Source: Desulfovibrio sp. A2 (GTDB lineage: Bacteria > Desulfobacterota > Desulfovibrionia > Desulfovibrionales > Desulfovibrionaceae). Taken from it: a DNA stretch of 64,000 nt. Of the stretch, positions 58,705 through 64,000 are shown in pieces (the stretch's first letter is position 1; every line of letters begins with the position of its first letter). The stretch spans positions 218,792 through 282,791 of the forward strand of contig NZ_AGFG01000050.1 in NCBI RefSeq assembly GCF_000226255.1, in the 5' to 3' direction. Both the position numbers and the translations under genes were made by a program. The notes below the pieces were generated by a model. It made no database searches. It had not been told where the DNA came from and saw nothing but the letters and a program-made list of their open reading frames with translations.

Positions 58705-59638
58705 CGCTGCCGCCGCCATTTCCGCCCCTGCATCGCACGATGGGGGCGTCACCGGCCTGACGGGTGTCCGCCCGCTTGCCCCGGCCCCCTGCGACCGCCC
58801 CGTGGGACAGGCGGCCCTGCCCGTTGCCCCTTGCCTGCCCGGCGTCACCCGCCGCTCCGCCGTTACCCGCGTCCTTTCCCTGGCCTTCGCGCTGCTGGCG
58901 CCCCTGTCCCTGCTGTCGCTTTTGTCCGGGGGCCTGGCCCACGCGGCGCAGGACCTGGTCATGCCCACCATGCAGCTTACCCTGGGCGCGGGGCAGACCG
59001 AGCCGGAAAAGGTCTCGCTGCTGCTCGAAATCCTGTTCATGCTCACGGTGCTTTCGCTGGCCCCGGCCATCATGCTCACCGTGACCAGCTTCACCCGCAT
59101 CATCATCGTGTTCCACTTCATCCGCCAGGCGTTGGGCGTGCAGCAGTTGCCGCCTTCGCAGGTGCTGGCCAGCCTTGCCATTTTCATGACGGTGGTGATC
59201 ATGATGCCAGTGGGCAAGCAGATCAACGACACCGCACTGCAGCCCTACCTCGAGGAGCGCATCGGCTTCAACGAGGCGCTGGACAAGGCCCAGGCCCCCC
59301 TGCGCTCGTTCATGTTCAAGCACACCCGCGAGAAGGACCTGTCGATCTTCTACGCCATCACCAAGATGGAGCAGCCGCGCAGCAAGGAAGAGGTGCCCAC
59401 GGTGATGCTGGCCGCCGCCTACGTCATCAGCGAGCTGAAGACCGGCTTCACCATCGGCTTTCTCATCTACATTCCGTTTCTGGTTCTGGACATGGTGGTG
59501 TCCAGCATCCTGCTGGCCATGGGCATGATGATGCTGCCGCCCATGATGGTCTCCATGCCCTTCAAGCTGCTGCTCTTCGTCATGGTGGACGGGTGGGCGC
59601 TGCTGGTGGGGTCGTTGGTCAACAGTTTCGCGGTCTGA
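58559..59638 (+). CDS. fliP: Flagellar export gate protein FliP
   Basis: A protein of up to 359 residues. The conserved FliP part begins near residue 130 (AAQDLVMPTMQLTLG), with FHFIRQALGVQQLPPSQVL and GFLIYIPFLVLDMVVSSILL as hallmarks, and is preceded by a hydrophobic signal (VLSLAFALLAPLSLLSLLSG). The ribosome site GGAG at 58548-58551 suits the TTG at 58559, or the ATG at 58571. All candidate starts lie inside fliO, so 146 nt or slightly less are read in two frames. The N-terminal ~100 residues are not conserved. FliP forms the core pore of the flagellar type III export gate. Confidence 0.9.
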   Translation: MTTSMAATTQPPFPASPPMRRNSPAGVPPADSPRCWGAPSARGDLPAVNAAAAISAPASHDGGVTGLTGVRPLAPAPCDRPVGQAALPVAPCLPGVTRRSAVTRVLSLAFALLAPLSLLSLLSGGLAHAAQDLVMPTMQLTLGAGQTEPEKVSLLLEILFMLTVLSLAPAIMLTVTSFTRIIIVFHFIRQALGVQQLPPSQVLASLAIFMTVVIMMPVGKQINDTALQPYLEERIGFNEALDKAQAPLRSFMFKHTREKDLSIFYAITKMEQPRSKEEVPTVMLAAAYVISELKTGFTIGFLIYIPFLVLDMVVSSILLAMGMMMLPPMMVSMPFKLLLFVMVDGWALLVGSLVNSFAV

Positions 59639-59651
59639 AGAGGTAGGTCAC

Positions 59652-59921
59652 ATGACGCCGGAAATGGTCATTGCCTTCGCGCGCCAGTCCATCGAGGTCG
59701 CCCTGCTCATCTCCCTGCCCATGCTGGGCGTGGGGCTGGTGGTGGGCGTGGTGGTCAGCATCATCCAGGCCGCCACCCAGATCCAGGAGATGACGCTGTC
59801 GTTCATCCCCAAGATCGTCTCCATCTTTCTCGCGCTGCTCATCTCGTTTCCGTGGATCATGGACAAGATGATCACCTACACGCGGGACGTTTTTCTGAAT
59901 ATCCCGAACTATATCCGTTAG
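59652..59921 (+). CDS. fliQ: Flagellar export gate protein FliQ
   Basis: An 89-residue protein with two membrane helices, of normal family length: MTPEMVIAFARQSIEVALLI, then GLVVGVVVSIIQAATQIQEM (the conserved IQAATQIQE) and SIFLALLISFPWIMDKMI. It packs around FliP in the export gate. The gene is 13 nt after fliP and last in this operon; a strong terminator follows. Confidence 0.95.
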   Translation: MTPEMVIAFARQSIEVALLISLPMLGVGLVVGVVVSIIQAATQIQEMTLSFIPKIVSIFLALLISFPWIMDKMITYTRDVFLNIPNYIR

Positions 59922-59956
59922 CATTCGCCGCCTTGCGCGACGGCTGCCGGGCGCGG

Positions 59957-59994
59957 AAAGGCCCCCGCCTTCCATCGGAAGGTCGGGGGCCTTT
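59957..59994. terminator. Bidirectional terminator between fliQ and the TrmH-family gene
   Basis: A long stem AAAGGCCCCCG.CTTCC / GGAAG.CGGGGGCCTTT with loop ATC. The A-run left and T-run right let it work for the converging fliQ operon and the minus-strand methyltransferase gene (stop at 60040). Confidence 0.88.
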
Positions 59995-60039
59995 GTGTCG
60001 TCGCGGGGGGAGGAGTGGCTGACAGCGTGTCTGGCCCGG

Positions 60040-61458
60040 CTATCCCTTGTGGCGGCGCGCGGCGAAGCAGCCCACCAGGATGGCCCCGGCCTGCGCCACG
60101 TTCAGCGAATCGAAGTCGCGGGCCATGGGAATGGACAGGGTGAAGTGGCAGCGTTTGGCCACGTTGGGGCGAATGCCGGTGTCCTCGTTGCCCAGCACCA
60201 GCACGGCCGGGGTGCGCAGCGGTTCGGTGAAGGGGTTGAGGGGTGCTGTACCGGGCTTGCCGTCGCCGTCCGTAGTGGCCCCACCCGCCGCATAAATGGT
60301 GTAGCCCGCCTCGTCGGCCTCATCCAGGGCGCGGGCAAGGTTGGTCACCTTGGACACCGGCAGTTTTTCCAGCGCCCCGGCGGCGGCGCGGGCGGCGGCC
60401 CCGCCCAGCGCGGCCCCGCCGTGGCGCACCACGATCAGGCCTGCTGCGCCCATGGCGTACAGGGTGCGGGCAAGGGTGCCCACGTTGCCGGGGTCCTGCA
60501 CCTGGTCCAGCGCCACGATGAGCGGCAGCGGCGCGTCGGGCGCGTCGCGCAGGATGTCGCCAAGTTCGGCGAACCCGGCGTCGAACACCCGGGCGATGAC
60601 CCCCTGATGGGAAGGGGATGCAGGGTGCGCCGGACGAGAATCGCGCGGGGCGCGGGCTTCGTCCGCGTCGTTCCCTTCCAGGATGTCCCAGGCTTCGTCG
60701 TCATTGGCGAAAAGGTCGTCGTCGGCCTGGCGTTCGGCCATGTCCGGTTCGGCAATGGACTCGGCGGGCTGCGCTGTGGCTTGTCCGGCTTGCCCTATGG
60801 CCTGGCCGGACGCGAACAGCCGGTCCAGGGCGTGCGGTTCGGCAAAGATGAAGCGCACCCGCGCCTCGCGGCACAGTTCCACGATGCGGTCCACCTCGCG
60901 CCCGCGCTTGCCCTTGCGGATGAACACTGCCTCCACGCGGCTGGGGTCTGCTTCCAGCAGTTCCAGCACCGGCTTTATGCCGGGCAGGATGGAGCACGGG
61001 GATTCGGGGGCGTCGAACGCCGCCTCGGGCCGGGCATCGGCGGCCCTGTCCCGGAACGGTGTGCGGCCGGGCCTGTCCTGTCTGTCCTGCCTGGCCTGGC
61101 GGTCGGGCCGTCCGCGCCCGTCCTGCCGCCCTTCTTGCCGCCGGTCCTGCCGCCCGTCGGGGCGTTCGCCCTGGCGTTTTTCGCCCGGCCCGCCGCCGCG
61201 TCTCTCGGGGCGGTCGCCCCTGCGGTCGTCGGGGCGGGAATCCTGGCGTTCGCCCGGCCTGCCGCCTTTGCCGGTTCCCGGACCACCCGAGCGGCCACGG
61301 GTGCTCTCGTCGCGTCCGGCAGAAGGCCCGGCGGGCCGCCCGGCCTTGCGGTTGCTGGTCCCGGAGCGGGAACGGTCGTTGCGTGTATCGTCGTCGCGGG
61401 CATCGCGCCGCGCGTCATCGCGCGCGACGGTGCCCCAGATGGGGTGCTTCTTCGGCAT
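60040..61458 (-). CDS. TrmH/SpoU-family RNA 2'-O-methyltransferase with long Arg-rich N-terminus
   Basis: A 472-residue protein from the ATG at 61456-61458 (MPKKHPIWGTVARDD); upstream frame sequence is not conserved. The C-terminal ~170 residues are a SPOUT methyltransferase: ALDQVQDPGNVGTLARTLYA (motif 1), VLVLGNEDTGI (motif 2), LSIPMARDFDSLNVAQAGAI (motif 3, the knot that binds SAM). A substrate-binding SpoU_sub domain (GIKPVLELLEADPSRVEAVF) lies before it, split by an acidic insert. Residues ~10-140 are a disordered Arg/Asp/Gly-rich tract, probably RNA-binding. It is likely RlmB-like (23S rRNA) but the target is not certain. Confidence 0.88.
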   Translation of the reverse strand: MPKKHPIWGTVARDDARRDARDDDTRNDRSRSGTSNRKAGRPAGPSAGRDESTRGRSGGPGTGKGGRPGERQDSRPDDRRGDRPERRGGGPGEKRQGERPDGRQDRRQEGRQDGRGRPDRQARQDRQDRPGRTPFRDRAADARPEAAFDAPESPCSILPGIKPVLELLEADPSRVEAVFIRKGKRGREVDRIVELCREARVRFIFAEPHALDRLFASGQAIGQAGQATAQPAESIAEPDMAERQADDDLFANDDEAWDILEGNDADEARAPRDSRPAHPASPSHQGVIARVFDAGFAELGDILRDAPDAPLPLIVALDQVQDPGNVGTLARTLYAMGAAGLIVVRHGGAALGGAAARAAAGALEKLPVSKVTNLARALDEADEAGYTIYAAGGATTDGDGKPGTAPLNPFTEPLRTPAVLVLGNEDTGIRPNVAKRCHFTLSIPMARDFDSLNVAQAGAILVGCFAARRHKG

Positions 61459-61717
61459 GGTTCGCTTTCGCCCGGACGGGCGCAGGTAGACGGGTTGCGT
61501 TTGATGGGCGGCATGAGGTAGGGTCAGAATGCCGTTCACATCGCAGGTACCCTTGAACGTGTTTCCGTGCAAGTGGCCCTGGGGTTACGCCCGGCCCGGC
61601 TCCGATGAGGAAAGCCCCCGGCACCTCACGACCCTTCGGGTCTGACGGCAGACGAATCGACACTCGCTCCCCCTTCGCGGCCCCTTTCCCGCCGCTCCCA
61701 ACACATCCGGAACATCC

Positions 61718-63595
61718 ATGCAGCGAACCAGACTCCTGTCCTCCGCTCTGTACGCGCGTCGTGCCGCCCGGCACGTGCTTGTGCTTGCGGCGGTGGTGTT
61801 GTTGGCCGCAGGCTGCGCGCCCAAGAAGCATCTGCCTCCCACGTTGCCCGCCGAATCCTGCCCGGTGCCGCCCACCGCCACCGCCCCCGCCGCCGAACCC
61901 GAAGAAGTGGTGGAACTGCCCATCCCCCCCGCCGACGATGGCGTGCCCCTTACTCCGCAGGAATGGGCGGCCCTCAATTCCACCGGCGAACTGGACAAGG
62001 ACCTCACCCCAGAGGCCCGGCGCGACGTGGAACTGCATTTCAAATTCTTCACCCACCGGGCTCGCGCCACGTTCGAGCGTTACCTGAAGCGTTCGCAGCT
62101 CTACCTGCCCCACATCCGCGAGGTGTTCCGGCAGCAGGGCATCCCCGAAGAGGTGGCCTACCTCGCCATCGTCGAAAGCGGGTTCAACCCCAACGCCGTG
62201 TCCACCTCGGGCGCGGTGGGCGTGTGGCAATTCATGCCGTACACGGGCATCCGCTACGGGCTGTCGTACGGCTGGTGGGTGGACGAGCGGCGCGACCCGT
62301 ACAAGGCCACCCGCGCCGCGGCCGACTATCTGCAGAAGCTGTACGGCGACTTTGGCGACTGGCACCTGGCCCTGGCCGCCTACAACGCGGGCGAAGGCAA
62401 GATTTCGCGCGCGCTGGAGGGCACGGGGGCGGACAGCTTCTTCGATCTGCGCACCAAGAACCACATGCTCGACGGCAAGGCCCAGCTCAAGGACGAGACG
62501 CGGCAGTACGTGCCCAAGTTCATCGCCGTCTGCAAGATCATGCGCAACCTCGAATCCCTGGGCTTCACCAGGCCGGATTACAGCTGTTCGCCCAGGCTCG
62601 AGCCCCTGCGCGTGAAGCCCGGCACTGACCTGATGGCCCTGGCCCAGGCCATGGGCCAGAACTGGAACGACTTTTCGGCCAACAACCCGGCCTTCCGCCG
62701 CTACGTCTCCCCGCCCGACGCCCACGCCACCGTCTACGTGCCGCCCATGCATCTGGAAGCGGCCACCGCTTATCTCGCCAAGCCGCAGCAGCGCAGCTAT
62801 GCGGGCTGGCGGGTGTACAAGGTGCGTCAGGGCGATACTCTGGACCGCATCGGCAAGCGCTGCGGCGTGCCCGTTTCGGTGCTGAAGCGGGTCAACAAGG
62901 GCAGCGGCAAGCTGAAGGTGGGGCAGGAATTGATGATCCCCGGCGGGGGAGATGCCTCCGACTTCACCGCGCAGGCCGACCCGGCGTCTTCCAGGGCTTC
63001 GGCCCCGGCCAAAGCGGCCAAGGGCGGCCCGGACGCCGAATCCAGGGCGGACAAGGGCAGCGCCACGCGCACCCGCGACATCGCCGAGCGCCGCGCCACC
63101 TACATCGTCAAGCAGGGCGACACTCTGTACGGCATTGCCAGGGCCCAGGGCAGCAGCGTGGAAACCCTGCAGAAGGCCAACGGCCTGAACGGCACCAGCC
63201 TGCAACTGGGGCAGAAGCTGTACATCCCCGACGCCGGGGCAGAGGCCACGGCCGTGGCCCGGCAAGAGGCGGAAGCCGCCAACAAGGCCATCGTGGCCAG
63301 CGCCGCGCGCGGCGGGGCCGAGCGGTCTGCCGCGCCGGTGGTGGCGGTGGCGTCCAAGGGTGCGTCGGTCAAGCCGGTTGCGGCATCCTCTTCGTCTGGC
63401 GCTTCGGCCGCTTCGTCCGGCGCAGCAGCCTCGCAGGGCCGGGCCATCGTGTACAAGGTGCAGGAAGGCGACACCATGTGGGCCATCGCCCGCAAGTTCA
63501 ACGTGCCGCCCAAGGAACTGCTGCGCTGGAACAACCTGGACCGCGAATCGCAGCTGAAGCCCGGCGACCAGATCACCGTGCATGCTGGCCAGTAG
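61718..63595 (+). CDS. MltD-like lytic transglycosylase lipoprotein with three LysM domains
   Basis: A 625-residue envelope protein. A signal with lipobox (LLAAGCAPKK) suggests lipid anchoring. The SLT/goose-lysozyme-like catalytic domain has the Glu at 153 in AIVESGFNPNAVS, then GVWQFMPYTGIRYGL and LALAAYNAGEGKISRAL. Three LysM peptidoglycan-binding repeats follow near 366-408, 462-505 and 578-622 (for example YIVKQGDTLYGIARAQG), separated by Ala/Ser/Lys-rich linkers. It cleaves glycan strands to 1,6-anhydro ends, for wall turnover or to open gaps for envelope machines such as flagella. Confidence 0.93.
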   Translation: MQRTRLLSSALYARRAARHVLVLAAVVLLAAGCAPKKHLPPTLPAESCPVPPTATAPAAEPEEVVELPIPPADDGVPLTPQEWAALNSTGELDKDLTPEARRDVELHFKFFTHRARATFERYLKRSQLYLPHIREVFRQQGIPEEVAYLAIVESGFNPNAVSTSGAVGVWQFMPYTGIRYGLSYGWWVDERRDPYKATRAAADYLQKLYGDFGDWHLALAAYNAGEGKISRALEGTGADSFFDLRTKNHMLDGKAQLKDETRQYVPKFIAVCKIMRNLESLGFTRPDYSCSPRLEPLRVKPGTDLMALAQAMGQNWNDFSANNPAFRRYVSPPDAHATVYVPPMHLEAATAYLAKPQQRSYAGWRVYKVRQGDTLDRIGKRCGVPVSVLKRVNKGSGKLKVGQELMIPGGGDASDFTAQADPASSRASAPAKAAKGGPDAESRADKGSATRTRDIAERRATYIVKQGDTLYGIARAQGSSVETLQKANGLNGTSLQLGQKLYIPDAGAEATAVARQEAEAANKAIVASAARGGAERSAAPVVAVASKGASVKPVAASSSSGASAASSGAAASQGRAIVYKVQEGDTMWAIARKFNVPPKELLRWNNLDRESQLKPGDQITVHAGQ

Positions 63596-63620
63596 CCGCG
63601 CGCAGCTCCCATGCATTCCC

Positions 63621-63652
63621 CGACGCCCCGGCCCCGCCGAGGCGTCGTCGTT
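63621..63652 (+). terminator. Possible terminator after the transglycosylase gene
   Basis: Stem CGACGCC/GGCGTCG (63621-63627 with 63641-63647) followed by TCGTTT, 25 nt past the stop. The T-run is short, so efficiency is doubtful. Confidence 0.5.
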
Positions 63653-63747
63653 TCAGGGGGCAACTTTTTTCGGAGGCAGGATGCACGGTTGGCGCGGTCC
63701 GGAAGGGAATTGGCGGGATAAAATCAGTCGGCTGACGAAAAACCTGT

Positions 63748-63776
63748 TGACGCCGGGTGGCGAAGCGCATAGATAC
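63748..63776 (+). promoter_or_regulatory. Promoter P1 of a probable rRNA operon
   Basis: TTGACG (63748-63753), 17 bases, TAGATA (63771-63776). The sequence after it (CCTTCGCCGCAACGG) matches that after P2, showing that the two promoters are duplicated. No coding frame is supported between 63596 and the window end. Confidence 0.6.
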
Positions 63777-63907
63777 CCCCTTCGCCGCAACGGACAGCGT
63801 CCGACGCGGCACGCTCTTTCAGCCGGATCAATAGGTTGCCGTTTTCCCGAACCCACTGCGGGTTCGCGGGGTCCCCGAAGAAAAATCGGGGAAAACGAAA
63901 AAAGCGG

Positions 63908-63938
63908 TTGACACTTGGCGGGGCGCTGGGGCATACAT
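63908..63938 (+). promoter_or_regulatory. Promoter P2 of a probable rRNA operon
   Basis: TTGACA (63908-63913) with CATACAT 18 bases on, preceded by an A-rich tract (AAAAATCGGGGAAAACGAAA) like an UP element. Downstream, the window ends in GCGGTTCTTTG, the beginning of the leader often seen before 16S rRNA. The rRNA gene itself is outside the window, so the assignment is inferred. Confidence 0.6.
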
Positions 63939-64000
63939 GCTCCTCGCCGCGACGGGAAGCCCCGGCGGGGCGACGGTCCGCAAAAGACTGCGGTTCTTTG

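Overview
The window is high-GC bacterial DNA carrying a chromosomal flagellar-motor block, housekeeping genes, a D-lactate dehydrogenase typical of sulfate reducers, and a large modular biosynthetic locus. Gene order at the right end (motA, two motB-like genes, fliL-fliN-fliO-fliP-fliQ, a TrmH-family methyltransferase, an MltD-like transglycosylase) and the style of the intergenic hairpin repeats suggest a Desulfovibrionaceae sulfate reducer (Desulfovibrio/Nitratidesulfovibrio type). That is an inference from gene content, not a database result.

Region 1 (1-29.9 kb) is the most interesting part: a hybrid nonribosomal peptide/trans-AT polyketide locus. A 5698-residue megasynthase (8174-25270) reads C-A-T, C-T-E, C-T, C-A-T, KS-DH-KR-T, C, plus a terminal half-C-like tail. 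It is followed at a 1-nt overlap by a 1156-residue protein reading A(methyltransferase inserted)-T-TE (25270-28740), and then by an overlapping exported serine hydrolase (28733-29932). My reading of the adenylation pockets gives Tyr/Phe, Ser and Gln-like. Two modules have no adenylation domain and the ketosynthase module has no acyltransferase, so three loading activities must come from elsewhere. Divergently transcribed are a KamA-family radical-SAM aminomutase, a type II thioesterase and an Sfp-type phosphopantetheinyl transferase. Further left are a lone periplasmic binding protein, a DUF697-like membrane protein, and an operon of a cyclic-peptide-type ABC exporter, a secreted Cys-rich protein and an SPFH protein cut by the window edge. 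A 10-bp sequence recurs in two promoter regions and forms part of a perfect palindrome upstream of the megasynthase.

Region 2 (30-36 kb) holds a chemoreceptor remnant, a FAD/Fe-S D-lactate dehydrogenase, an AT-rich patch with a gene broken by an in-frame stop, and a DUF805 membrane protein. Region 3 (35.7-42.3 kb) has an unusual continuous reading frame joining an MrfA/YprA-type helicase to an MrfB/YprB-type exonuclease, with intergenic-type repeat DNA embedded in frame at two places. A LysE exporter, an AraC regulator and an amphi-Trp protein follow. Region 4 (42.5-51.3 kb) carries a sigma-54 two-component pair with glucose-6-phosphate isomerase, an aspartate-type aminotransferase, sfsA, and an AT-rich HEPN-motif gene that looks acquired. 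Region 5 (52-64 kb) has era, a YggS-type gene, the flagellar motor/export genes, the TrmH-family gene and the transglycosylase. It ends in two tandem promoters that probably drive an rRNA operon just outside the window.

A repeat family with terminal inverted repeats and a covarying stem lies immediately downstream of two unrelated genes (47.2 and 54.0 kb). Part of it also appears inside the helicase gene.
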